This document shows, piece after piece, positions 1-6,296 of a stretch of 18,919 bases of DNA. The position numbers and the translations under genes are program-made. Below the pieces are notes generated by a model. The model had not been told where the DNA came from. It did no database searches and saw only the letters and a list, made by a program, of their open reading frames with translations. How positions within the stretch are numbered: position 1 is the stretch's first letter; each line of letters opens with the position of its first letter. The DNA is from an uncultured Eubacteriales bacterium (GTDB taxonomy: Bacteria > Bacillota > Clostridia > Lachnospirales > Lachnospiraceae): assembly GCA_900549105.1 (NCBI GenBank), contig URND01000050.1:1-18919 (forward strand). The letters run 5' to 3'.

Positions 1-71
1 CGCCTTCAGGGGCTCGAACCCTGGACACCCTGATTAAGAGTCAGGTGCTCTACCAGCTGAGCTAAAAGCGC
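1..71 (-). tRNA. tRNA-Lys (anticodon CUU), 3' end cut by window edge
   Basis: Read on the minus strand from 71 to 1. The 5' acceptor strand GCGCTTT is followed by TA, then a D-arm (GCTC...GAGC). The anticodon stem CCTGA/TCAGG has loop CTCTTAA, so the anticodon is CTT (reads AAG, Lys). The T-arm is CAGGG/CCCTG with loop TTCGAGC. The 3' acceptor strand pairs with the 5' strand as far as the window goes, with one G-T pair. The last acceptor base, the discriminator and any encoded CCA lie outside the window. Confidence 0.95.
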
Positions 72-92
72 ATATTTTTCAGTGCAAATAGA

Positions 93-121
93 ATTATATA
101 CTCGTTTAAAAAAATATGCAA
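93..121 (-). promoter_or_regulatory. Promoter of the tRNA-Lys gene
   Basis: On the minus strand a -35 TTGCAT (116-121) and a perfect -10 TATAAT (93-98) are separated by exactly 17 bp. The predicted start lies about 15 bases before the mature tRNA 5' end, as expected for a short 5' leader removed by RNase P. Confidence 0.75.
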
Positions 122-197
122 GTACTTTTTACAATTTCAACAGAAATTTTTTTGAAATATTTAAGATTTACTTGTATCCCATGTCATAATTTTGTAC

Positions 198-203
198 TAT
201 AAT
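198..203 (+). promoter_or_regulatory. Probable -10 box of the mscS operon
   Basis: TATAAT lies about 60 bases upstream of the mscS start, in the A/T-rich gap between the divergent tRNA gene and mscS. No convincing -35 sits at 16-18 bp (TTGTAT at 172-177 would need a 20-bp spacer), so only the -10 is called. Confidence 0.4.
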
Positions 204-230
204 AAAAACAGTTGTTAAATAAACGATAGA

Positions 231-253
231 AAGGAAGGTCCGGTTCAGCCGGA
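231..253 (+). promoter_or_regulatory. Distant ribosome binding site followed by a small hairpin in the mscS leader
   Basis: A strong Shine-Dalgarno AAGGAAGG (231-238) ends 26 bases before the only plausible mscS start, ATG 265. This is far outside the normal 5-12 base window. Between them a perfect 5-bp stem TCCGG/CCGGA with a TTCAG loop (239-253) begins directly after the SD. If it folds, the effective spacing falls to about 11 bases. No ATG, GTG or TTG lies at normal distance from the SD. Confidence 0.5.
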
Positions 254-264
254 TAACCCCTCTT

Positions 265-1092
265 ATGAACACAGATGCAATTTCTCAAGTTTTAAAATTA
301 TCCATAGGTTCTCTTACCGTAGAGAAGGTTTGTTACATTTTGCTCCTGACTCTTTTATGCTATATCGTGAGCAAAATTATTCTGAAGATTGTAAAAAAAA
401 TCATTCAACGGTTTTCTTTGGACCGTTCCATTCAGGTATTTCTGACTGGCGGTCTGAAAGTTCTGCTTGTTTTTGTTTCCATTATTATAATTACAGAATA
501 TCTGGGTATCCCAACCACATCCCTTGTGGCATTGCTGAGCATTGTCAGCCTGGCAATTTCCTTGTCTGTCCAAGGGCTTTTATCCAATGTCGCCGGGGGA
601 CTGACAATTCTTTTTTCGCGGCCTTTCAGTATCGGCGACTATATTGAACTGGACAGCCTGTCCGGAAAGGTGACCCAAACCGGATTAATATATACCCAGC
701 TCCTGACACCGGAAAACAAAACCGTTTTCCTGCCGAACAGTCAGGTTTGCGATGGCCGGATCATTAATTATACGTCCCAAACCCAACGGCGGATTGAGAT
801 TTTTGTCGGAGCCTCTTACAACGCCCCTGTGGAAGGGGTTAAAGAAGCGCTTCACGAAGCCATCCGTTCCTTTCCTGATTTAATTCAGGAACCGCTGCCG
901 GCAGTTCACGTGCGGGATTATCAGGACAGTTCGATTCAGTATGTCATCCATGCCTGGGTGCCTACGGAGTTGTATTGGGACGCTTATTATACATTAATGG
1001 AAGAAATCAAAAAATCCTTTGACCGGCATCATATTGCCATGGATTACCCGCATATGAATATTCACATGATAGGAGACGAGAATAATGGATAA
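265..1092 (+). CDS. Small-conductance mechanosensitive channel, MscS family
   Basis: A 275-residue inner-membrane channel that opens under membrane tension to release solutes during osmotic downshock. Three hydrophobic segments lie at about 21-43, 60-80 and 86-115. The third is the pore-lining helix and runs into the family signature GLLSNVAGGL..FSRPFSIGDYI (about 104-127). A soluble beta domain and an alpha/beta C-terminal domain follow, including FLPNSQV. The length suits the minimal MscS class (E. coli MscS is 286). No in-frame ATG, GTG or TTG lies between the upstream stop (220-222) and ATG 265, so the start is firm despite the distant SD. The stop overlaps the next gene by 8 bases, so the two are probably translationally coupled. 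Function is assigned by family. Confidence 0.93.
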   Translation: MNTDAISQVLKLSIGSLTVEKVCYILLLTLLCYIVSKIILKIVKKIIQRFSLDRSIQVFLTGGLKVLLVFVSIIIITEYLGIPTTSLVALLSIVSLAISLSVQGLLSNVAGGLTILFSRPFSIGDYIELDSLSGKVTQTGLIYTQLLTPENKTVFLPNSQVCDGRIINYTSQTQRRIEIFVGASYNAPVEGVKEALHEAIRSFPDLIQEPLPAVHVRDYQDSSIQYVIHAWVPTELYWDAYYTLMEEIKKSFDRHHIAMDYPHMNIHMIGDENNG

Positions 1093-2380
1093 ATCCCAAA
1101 AACAGCCAAAACGTCAAAAACGTTTTCAATCCAATAACACTTATTTTACCATCAGTATTTACGCAATCGCCACTTTTGCCGTCTGTCTTCTGATTTTTCG
1201 TTTTACGAATAACTGGCAGAATACAAAAAGTCAGATTGGCAATATATTGTCTGTTTTTTCACCTTTTCTTCTTGCATTTTTAATTGCTTACTTTATTAAC
1301 CCAATGGTGAAACACATTGATAATTTTCTTTTTCAAAAAACTCTGAAACATAAATTTGAACGGGGACACCTTCTGCTCTCTATGATTCTGGCCTATGTTA
1401 TTGCTATCGGCGCGATTATCCTCGTATTCATTTTTATCGTGCCTCAGATAATAAACAGCATCAGCCAGCTTGTGCGGATTTCCCCGTCCCTATATCAAAA
1501 TGCACTGGATATGCTGTACTCCCTGGATGAATATTTTCCGACTTTGGATTTGTCCTTTATTTATGAAGCTGCCGAAAATGTTATGCCGGATATGTTTAAC
1601 TTTTTCCGGTCATTTATGTCAGATACGGTTCTTCCATTTTTGTACAGCGCCGGACTTTCAATTATCAGTTGGTTTATCAATATCATACTGGCCTTTGTTA
1701 TTTCCTGCTATCTGCTCTTTGGCAAGCAGCGGCTGATTAAATCCTTAAAGCGGGTGGCCTACGCTATCTTCCCGGAAGAGATTTGTATCACCCTGTTTAC
1801 AACATTAAAAGACTGCAACCAGATTTTCAGCCAGTATATTATCGGAAAGACTCTGGACTCCACAATTATCGGATTTCTCTGTCTCTTCTGCATGACTGTT
1901 TTAAAACTGCCTTATGCACTGATTATCAGTTTGATTGTGGGAATTACCAATATGATTCCTTATTTTGGACCATTTATCGGAGCCATTCCGGGTATATTGA
2001 TTTTATTAATCATCAGTCCGAAATCCGCATTAATTTTCGCAATCCTCATTCTGGCTATTCAGCAGCTTGACGGTTCCGTTATCGGGCCAAAGATTCTCGG
2101 AAAATCCACCGGTCTCCAGCCGATTTCCATTATCTTTGCGATTACCGTAGGCGGCGCTCTGGCCGGCCCTCTCGGAATGTTTCTCGGAGTTCCGATTGTG
2201 GCAGTGCTGACTTATCTTATCAGTAAGCTGATTAATTTCCTGCTCAGGAAAAAACATATTGAGCCGGATTTAAGCAACACCAAAGAATACCAAAGCAACC
2301 CGATTCCTGTGGATGAACAATTTGTCGATGAATTCAGAGACTTAAATCTTGAGGATGACGACTTTCCGCCGGAAAACTAA
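1085..2380 (+). CDS. AI-2E family transporter (PerM/TqsA/YdiK-like membrane protein)
   Basis: A 431-residue polytopic membrane protein of the AI-2E transporter family. The N-terminus is basic (KQPKRQKR), then two hydrophobic helices (about 21-45 and 50-72), a long soluble or amphipathic stretch, and a cluster of C-terminal helices. The family hallmark NMIPYFGPFIGAIPGI lies near residue 295, with a PLGMFLGVP motif near 360. The tail is acidic (DLNLEDDDFPPEN). The name comes from E. coli TqsA; many members instead move ions or other solutes, so the substrate is unknown. The start ATG overlaps the end of mscS and has AGGAG 9 bases upstream. The operon ends at the hairpin just after the stop. Pairing with an osmotic channel hints at a role in ion or osmotic balance, which is inference only. 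Confidence 0.9.
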   Translation: MDKSQKQPKRQKRFQSNNTYFTISIYAIATFAVCLLIFRFTNNWQNTKSQIGNILSVFSPFLLAFLIAYFINPMVKHIDNFLFQKTLKHKFERGHLLLSMILAYVIAIGAIILVFIFIVPQIINSISQLVRISPSLYQNALDMLYSLDEYFPTLDLSFIYEAAENVMPDMFNFFRSFMSDTVLPFLYSAGLSIISWFINIILAFVISCYLLFGKQRLIKSLKRVAYAIFPEEICITLFTTLKDCNQIFSQYIIGKTLDSTIIGFLCLFCMTVLKLPYALIISLIVGITNMIPYFGPFIGAIPGILILLIISPKSALIFAILILAIQQLDGSVIGPKILGKSTGLQPISIIFAITVGGALAGPLGMFLGVPIVAVLTYLISKLINFLLRKKHIEPDLSNTKEYQSNPIPVDEQFVDEFRDLNLEDDDFPPEN

Positions 2381-2382
2381 AA

Positions 2383-2437
2383 GACTATAAAAAATGGACG
2401 CCCCGGAAATCCATTCCCGGAGCGTCTTTTTTAGTCT
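2383..2437. terminator. Bidirectional intrinsic terminator between the AI-2E gene and the 29-residue ORF
   Basis: The stem GACGC.CCGG / CCGG.GCGTC (2397-2426) has a short A/T-rich loop. It is followed by TTTTTT on the plus strand and preceded by AAAAAA, so it can stop transcripts from both sides. The flanks AGACT and AGTCT also pair, extending the symmetry. Confidence 0.85.
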
Positions 2438-2438
2438 C

Positions 2439-2528
2439 TCAATTTAGGCCCTGCAAAACCATGTAAACCGGAAGTATTGGCCCCAGACACAAACCCCAGA
2501 CCATAAGCAGCGTTAGTAATCGTTTCAT
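2439..2528 (-). CDS. Small hydrophobic peptide, 29 residues, own promoter and terminator
   Basis: A short ORF starting MKRLLTLLMVWGL and ending VYMVLQGLN. It is one hydrophobic helix after a KR pair, with a single Cys and a Pro-containing centre (GPILP), so it should be a single-pass membrane peptide. Its signals are complete: AAGGAG (2535-2540) 6 bases before the ATG, a TTGACT-17-TACTAT promoter upstream, and the bidirectional terminator right after the TGA. It is divergent from trmB. I do not recognise the family. It could be a small membrane-protein modulator, a type I toxin-like peptide, or a leader; no antisense RNA is evident. The full set of expression signals is the main reason to believe it is real. 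Confidence 0.6.
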   Translation of the reverse strand: MKRLLTLLMVWGLCLGPILPVYMVLQGLN

Positions 2529-2569
2529 CAAATTCTCCTTTACTCAAACATTCATTTTTGCCTATTTCG

Positions 2570-2598
2570 ATAGTAAACGAAAGTAGAAAAAAAGTCAA
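2570..2598 (-). promoter_or_regulatory. Promoter of the 29-residue peptide gene
   Basis: On the minus strand -35 TTGACT (2593-2598) and -10 TACTAT (2570-2575) have a 17-bp spacer. The predicted start near 2563 gives a leader of about 35 bases that contains the AAGGAG. It overlaps the upstream region of the divergent trmB gene. Confidence 0.55.
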
Positions 2599-2638
2599 TT
2601 TTATGATATATTCTTACGGAGAAGGAGTTGATACATAC

Positions 2639-3274
2639 ATGCGTTTACGAAATGTGAAAGGTTCCCGCGAAACAATTGCCGCGAACCCTCTCGTTATTCA
2701 GAATATTACTGAAAAAAAAGGACAGTGGGGCAGGGTTTTTGGAAACAGTAACCCTCTTTATATAGAGATTGGCATGGGAAAAGGCCAGTTTATTCTTGAA
2801 ATGGCCCGGAGAAACCCGGAGAAAAATTTTATCGGAATTGAAAAATATTCCAGTGTTCTTGTCCGTGCCCTGGAAAAATGCGAAACTTTTGAAGGCGACA
2901 ACCTTCGTTTTATCCGCATGGATGCGGAAGAAATTGCAGAAGTTTTTGCCGAAAATGAAGTGGACGGTATTTATCTGAATTTTTCCGACCCCTGGCCGAA
3001 GGAGCGCCATGCCAAACGGCGTCTGACCTACCGGGATTTCTGGAATCGTTATCGCCAGATTCTGACTCCGGCAGGAAAAGTCATCTTTAAAACAGACAAC
3101 CGCCCTCTGTTTGATTTTTCTCTGGAAGAAGTGGCTGCCGCCGGCTGGACGCTGGACAATGTAACTTATGACCTGCATCACAGTCCTTATGTGGAAGGCA
3201 ATATTATGACTGAATATGAAGCCAAATTTTCCGCCCTCGGAAATCCAATCCACCGCCTGATAGCCCACTACTAA
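2639..3274 (+). CDS. trmB: tRNA (guanine-N7-)-methyltransferase TrmB
   Basis: A 211-residue SAM-dependent enzyme that methylates N7 of guanosine 46 in the variable loop of tRNAs. The SAM-binding loop is IEIGMGKGQF, followed by the Glu of GIEKYSSVLVRAL. The catalytic signature is NFSDPWPKERHAKRRL, and the substrate motif KTDN comes later. I start at ATG 2639 (MRLRNVKGSRE), which matches the usual TrmB N-terminus and has AAGGAG 11 bases upstream. An in-frame ATG at 2558 would add 27 atypical residues and lacks a good SD. A weak promoter TAGAAA-17-TATATT (2584-2612) lies directly upstream. The length is normal for Firmicute TrmB. Confidence 0.95.
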   Translation: MRLRNVKGSRETIAANPLVIQNITEKKGQWGRVFGNSNPLYIEIGMGKGQFILEMARRNPEKNFIGIEKYSSVLVRALEKCETFEGDNLRFIRMDAEEIAEVFAENEVDGIYLNFSDPWPKERHAKRRLTYRDFWNRYRQILTPAGKVIFKTDNRPLFDFSLEEVAAAGWTLDNVTYDLHHSPYVEGNIMTEYEAKFSALGNPIHRLIAHY

Positions 3275-3334
3275 AAACACACGTCAGGCCGGTTATGAAT
3301 ATATTAATTAATAATTCCTTTAAGGCGGATTATT

Positions 3335-3481
3335 ATGAAAAATCAAAAAAATTTAAACAGAAAACTTTCTGTTCTTTGTTATGAGCATAAAGCTTTGGAC
3401 CAGTGCTGTATCCAATGCCACAAATCATGGAAAGAGGTCTGCCATTTCATCTTAAATATGGGCAAAAAAAAAGATTGCTAA
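3335..3481 (+). CDS. Small Cys-rich protein, 48 residues
   Basis: The ORF begins MKNQKNLNRKLSVLC, has an SD-like AAGGCGG 6 bases before its ATG, and follows trmB by 60 bases on the same strand with no terminator between. It is basic, with six Cys (15, 24, 25, 28, 36, 48) and three His (18, 29, 37). The core CCIQCH and the later CH pair could bind zinc or a similar metal. It ends just before a hairpin. I do not recognise a family. The Cys/His density and ribosome site favour a real gene, but the ORF is short and could be chance. Confidence 0.45.
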   Translation: MKNQKNLNRKLSVLCYEHKALDQCCIQCHKSWKEVCHFILNMGKKKDC

Positions 3482-3501
3482 TAATAAATTCCATATCATA
3501 A

Positions 3502-3526
3502 AAAGTGCCGCTGTATGCGGCACTTT
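3502..3526. terminator. Intrinsic terminator between the Cys-rich ORF and the lipid kinase gene
   Basis: A perfect 10-bp stem AAAGTGCCGC/GCGGCACTTT has a 5-base loop TGTAT. On the minus strand it is followed by TTTTT, so it mainly ends the exonuclease-lipid kinase operon. Its arm overlaps the kinase stop codon. On the plus strand the U-tract is only three bases, so it would be a weaker stop for the Cys-rich ORF. Confidence 0.8.
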
Positions 3527-4421
3527 AAGGTATAATCAATTTTATCGCTTTTGGAATCAATGAGAGCTCCACCGGAAGCTTTCCGAAAACCTGGCCGTCA
3601 TAATCAACCATAATATCCGTATCCTCTGCGGATTCAATGCGAATTCTTTCTGTTCGAAAATGGCGTACCTTCGGATGCTTCACCATCTTTTTTGTCAACG
3701 CCTGAATTCCCAATCCCGGCACCTGCCCTAAATCCATCTTTTTCACAATCATGACATCAAATGTCCCATCATCCGGATTTTTTTCGGGCAATCCCCGATA
3801 CATTCCAAATCCGACACAGGTATTTAATACCATAAAGCTGATAACTTCTCTTTCTCCCCGAAACTGAACCGAATCAAACCGTACCTTTATGGTTTCCATG
3901 CCTTTTTTCGAAAAATCCAGAGCCCCTTCCATATAATAGGCCAATTTCCCAAGCACCGCCTTCGACTCCTGAGAAACTTTATCGCCCACATTGGCGCCAA
4001 ATCCGCCGCTGACCCGGTTGATAAAATAACGCTCATTAATCTTTCCGACATCAATACACCGGATTTTAAATTCCATAATCATCCTGCAAAAGGCTTCCGG
4101 CGTCTGAGGCGGCTTGACATACTGGGCAAAATCATTGGCCGTTCCCACGGAGATAACGGCCAGCGGCGTCTCACTGCCGCCCTCCATCAAGCCGTTGACA
4201 ACATCATTCAATGTTCCGTCACCGCCGACAGATACAACAAAATCATACTCGCCCTTTTTTATGTTCTTCGCTTCCTCAAGGGCATCTCCCTGCTGTTTTG
4301 TGTAAACCACATCCACCTGATTTACCACCTGATTCAACACAAGACATCCGACCACACTCTCGATACTTTTTAAAAAATTCTGTTTTCCGGATGAAGGATT
4401 GATAATGAATTTAGCCTTCAT
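3525..4421 (-). CDS. YegS/BmrU/DagK-family lipid kinase
   Basis: A 298-residue member of the diacylglycerol kinase catalytic family, which phosphorylates diacylglycerol or related lipids with ATP at the inner membrane face. Visible motifs are INPSSGK (residues 7-13), the nucleotide-binding GGDGTLNDVVNG (66-77), GTANDFAQ (93-100), and a beta-sandwich C-terminal part with NPDDGTFDVMIV, typical of this family. The ATG lies within the last bases of the upstream exonuclease gene (11-bp overlap), with GGGAGGGAG just before it, so the pair is translationally coupled. In Firmicutes such kinases include DgkB, which recycles diacylglycerol from lipoteichoic acid synthesis. Whether this copy does so is inference. 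Confidence 0.9.
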   Translation of the reverse strand: MKAKFIINPSSGKQNFLKSIESVVGCLVLNQVVNQVDVVYTKQQGDALEEAKNIKKGEYDFVVSVGGDGTLNDVVNGLMEGGSETPLAVISVGTANDFAQYVKPPQTPEAFCRMIMEFKIRCIDVGKINERYFINRVSGGFGANVGDKVSQESKAVLGKLAYYMEGALDFSKKGMETIKVRFDSVQFRGEREVISFMVLNTCVGFGMYRGLPEKNPDDGTFDVMIVKKMDLGQVPGLGIQALTKKMVKHPKVRHFRTERIRIESAEDTDIMVDYDGQVFGKLPVELSLIPKAIKLIIP

Positions 4422-5376
4422 GGACTCCCTCCCTGTGTCGTTTCTCCTGGCGTTTCTGGCGAACTTCTTCTTTCATGGCGACAATCCTTTTTGCACCCTC
4501 TTCATCAATCTGGCGCAATGTTTTTACGACATAAAATTTATCCTCATCCGTTTTCTTTAAACGGATTTTTCCCCGTATATAGCCATGTTCCCCACATTCA
4601 GCCAGACAATAATAACACCTGCTCTTGCCTGAAAACCAGCGAATACGCTTGAGGGCCGGCCGACCACATTTATAACACCGGGTCGTACGCACTTCCCTGT
4701 CCGCCATCGCAGCTTCCTTGCTGGCAAATTCCTTCGATACATATTTAAAATAAGTCTCATAAACAAGTTTGAGTTCTTCTTTACGTGTTTTGGGATTCTG
4801 ATAATAATCTACCGTGTACCATTTCTCTACTTTCTTTTTATCCATCAATGCAAAAATTTCTGCCGTGTACTCTGCATCATTAATGGCCCGATGAAAATTT
4901 CCCTTCCGCCGAATCCTCAAAAAGTCCACGGCATATTCCAAAGAGGCCGCATTGTTTTCATTATCATAAAGTATACGAAACAGCTTTTGTACATTATAGT
5001 ACCTGATTGGCCCAACCAGCAGGTCCTCCAGATGATAAAACTTCATATTCCGCTGAAGTTCCAGCAAATCCAGATTCCCCCATGTGCAAAACATAAAATC
5101 ATCTCCGCACCAGCACATAAAATCCACCAGCGCTTTCGGAAAGGTCCGCCCCCGATTCAAATCTTTTTCTGTAATTCCCGTTAAACTCCTTGTCACATGA
5201 TGCATTTTTCTATAAACCTTCGGTTTGATAACTTCATTGAACCGGTCTATCTCCTGCCCCTTCTCATCCAGCTTTACCGCCCCGATTTCAATAATTTCAA
5301 AAGGAAGATGCTTATTTGACGCGTTTTTACCATATGGAGATTGATTCCATTCAAAATCCACAACAACATATTCCAT
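4411..5376 (-). CDS. DEDDh 3'-5' exonuclease with C-terminal zinc ribbon
   Basis: A 321-residue DnaQ/RNase T-superfamily nuclease. Exo I is VVDFEWNQ (Asp7, Glu9), Exo II is the Asp in WGNLDLLEL (about 103), and Exo III is HRAINDAEY (His about 162, Asp about 167), which marks it as DEDDh. After a linker there is a four-Cys zinc ribbon, CYKC...CYYC (about 235-258), then a strongly basic tail suited to nucleic-acid binding. The N-terminal domain resembles KapD/ERI1-type exonucleases. ATG 5376 (MEYVVVDFEW) is the natural start; an in-frame GTG at 5391 would add five residues, and neither start has a strong SD. It is the first gene of an operon with the lipid kinase. DNA versus RNA substrate cannot be told. 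Confidence 0.85.
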   Translation of the reverse strand: MEYVVVDFEWNQSPYGKNASNKHLPFEIIEIGAVKLDEKGQEIDRFNEVIKPKVYRKMHHVTRSLTGITEKDLNRGRTFPKALVDFMCWCGDDFMFCTWGNLDLLELQRNMKFYHLEDLLVGPIRYYNVQKLFRILYDNENNAASLEYAVDFLRIRRKGNFHRAINDAEYTAEIFALMDKKKVEKWYTVDYYQNPKTRKEELKLVYETYFKYVSKEFASKEAAMADREVRTTRCYKCGRPALKRIRWFSGKSRCYYCLAECGEHGYIRGKIRLKKTDEDKFYVVKTLRQIDEEGAKRIVAMKEEVRQKRQEKRHREGVHEG

Positions 5377-5413
5377 AACTCTCTGTCTCACTCTCTACGA
5401 TACATTCTTTCTT

Positions 5414-5419
5414 ATTATA
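5414..5419 (-). promoter_or_regulatory. Probable -10 box for the exonuclease-lipid kinase operon
   Basis: TATAAT on the minus strand lies about 38 bases upstream of ATG 5376. No good -35 is at 16-18 bp; TCGCAG at a 17-bp spacing is poor. Confidence 0.4.
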
Positions 5420-5465
5420 TCATATGTCTTTTATAACTGCGAGGATTTATTTAAGAACGAAAAAA

Positions 5466-5490
5466 CCGGGTATCCGCTAAGGATACCCGG
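5466..5490 (-). terminator. Intrinsic terminator of the hsp20 gene
   Basis: A perfect 10-bp stem CCGGGTATCC/GGATACCCGG has loop GCTAA. On the minus strand it is followed directly by TTTTTT. It sits just beyond the hsp20 stop and before the promoter of the next operon. Confidence 0.9.
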
Positions 5491-5512
5491 GAAAAGAGGG
5501 AATATATATCTG

Positions 5513-5962
5513 TTAACCTTCAATAGCTATATACTTCTGTTCTTCAATTTTGGCCGGCTCTGTTTTTGGCACCGTCAGCTTCAGGATGCCATCTTCAAAT
5601 CTCGCATGGATATCTTCCTGGCGCACATTTTCGCCGACAAAGAAACTTCTTGAGCACTGGCCGGAATAACGTTCACGGCGGATATATCTGCTGCCCGAAT
5701 TGCCTTCATTATTTTCTTCATTTTTCACAGCAGTGATTGTCAAATATCCCTTTTCAAGCTTTGCGGAAATATCTTCTTTCTTATAGCCCGGAAGTTCCAT
5801 ATCTACCTCATAAACACCGTCTGCTTCTTTCACATCCGTTTTCATCATTCCTGTTCGATACTCATTCATCATTCGGCCGGAATCACCAAAAAAATCTCTT
5901 CCGAATGGAAAATCCATCATCTCATCAAATAAACTATTATTAAAAATACTAGGCATTAACAT
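5513..5962 (-). CDS. hsp20: Small heat-shock protein, Hsp20/alpha-crystallin family
   Basis: A 149-residue ATP-independent holdase chaperone that keeps unfolding proteins soluble. The N-terminal arm begins MLMPSIFNNSLFDEMM. An alpha-crystallin domain follows from about residue 42 (MKTDVKEADGVYEVDMELPG) to the hallmark GILKLTVPK, with a short tail EPAKIEEQKYIAIEG. The length matches clostridial Hsp18-type proteins. The open frame extends upstream to 6136, but only ATG 5962 has GGAGG (5970-5974) at 7 bases, and the added residues would be promoter DNA. It is a single-gene unit with its own strong promoter and terminator. An inverted repeat over the -10 suggests repression. Confidence 0.95.
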   Translation of the reverse strand: MLMPSIFNNSLFDEMMDFPFGRDFFGDSGRMMNEYRTGMMKTDVKEADGVYEVDMELPGYKKEDISAKLEKGYLTITAVKNEENNEGNSGSRYIRRERYSGQCSRSFFVGENVRQEDIHARFEDGILKLTVPKTEPAKIEEQKYIAIEG

Positions 5963-5993
5963 AACCATTCCTCCATTCGATTGTTTTATATGT

Positions 5994-6026
5994 TTTATTT
6001 GTTCTATATGTAATATAACAAATAAA
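5994..6026. repeat. Inverted repeat over the hsp20 promoter, candidate operator
   Basis: Perfect 10-bp arms TTTATTTGTT (5994-6003) and AACAAATAAA (6017-6026) are separated by 13 bp. The right arm touches the -10 box and the repeat covers the predicted transcription start. It is not CIRCE (TTAGCACTC-N9-GAGTGCTAA), so HrcA is unlikely; the cognate regulator is unknown. Confidence 0.5.
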
Positions 6027-6040
6027 CAGCAGTTTGTCAA
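6012..6040 (-). promoter_or_regulatory. hsp20: Promoter of hsp20
   Basis: On the minus strand a perfect -35 TTGACA (6035-6040), a 17-bp spacer and -10 TATATT (6012-6017) are present. The predicted start lies near 6005, giving a leader of about 43 bases before ATG 5962. Confidence 0.8.
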
Positions 6041-6134
6041 CCACTTTTTTAAATTTATTAAAAAAACCAGAAAACACTCTCTTTTAGATACAATGTTTAA
6101 TACAAATATAAAAGAACAAATATCCGAAGTATAC

Positions 6135-6158
6135 ATACTATAATTATATCTATAGTAT
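6135..6158. repeat. A/T-rich inverted repeat between hsp20 and the DUF1015 gene
   Basis: Arms ATACTATA (6135-6142) and TATAGTAT (6151-6158) are separated by 8 bases. The 333-base gap between hsp20 and the DUF1015 gene otherwise holds only the two promoters described. Because it is very A/T-rich this could be chance. Confidence 0.25.
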
Positions 6159-6220
6159 TTCCCACGTACATTGGTTTATGCGATAAAGGCTGAATCTTTA
6201 ATAATCTATCTTGATAGCGC

Positions 6221-6250
6221 TTGAAGTTTTGTAATTATTTGTGGTAATAT
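6221..6250 (+). promoter_or_regulatory. Promoter of the DUF1015 gene
   Basis: -35 TTGAAG (6221-6226), an 18-bp spacer and -10 TAATAT (6245-6250) are present. TGG directly before the -10 makes it an extended -10. The predicted start is near 6257, about 40 bases before the ATG. Confidence 0.6.
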
Positions 6251-6296
6251 AGGAGTTATCTTTTACATATTTAACTATACGTTGAAGGAGGATACC

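Noticed and set aside
204..264. Riboswitch or T-box in the mscS leader
   Set aside because: The leader is too short and contains only one 5-bp hairpin, with no terminator or specifier structure.
2645..3280. Long open frame (211 codons) on the minus strand opposite trmB
   Set aside because: It is the antisense shadow of trmB, has no SD and looks like no protein family; trmB motifs on the plus strand are unmistakable.
5994..6026. CIRCE element (HrcA site) at hsp20
   Set aside because: The arms are A/T-rich and do not match TTAGCACTC/GAGTGCTAA; the spacer is 13 rather than 9.
5513..6136. A 207-residue Hsp20 starting at 6136
   Set aside because: The extra 58 codons cover the TTGACA/TATATT promoter and the inverted repeat; ATG 5962 has a proper SD and gives a normal Hsp20 length.
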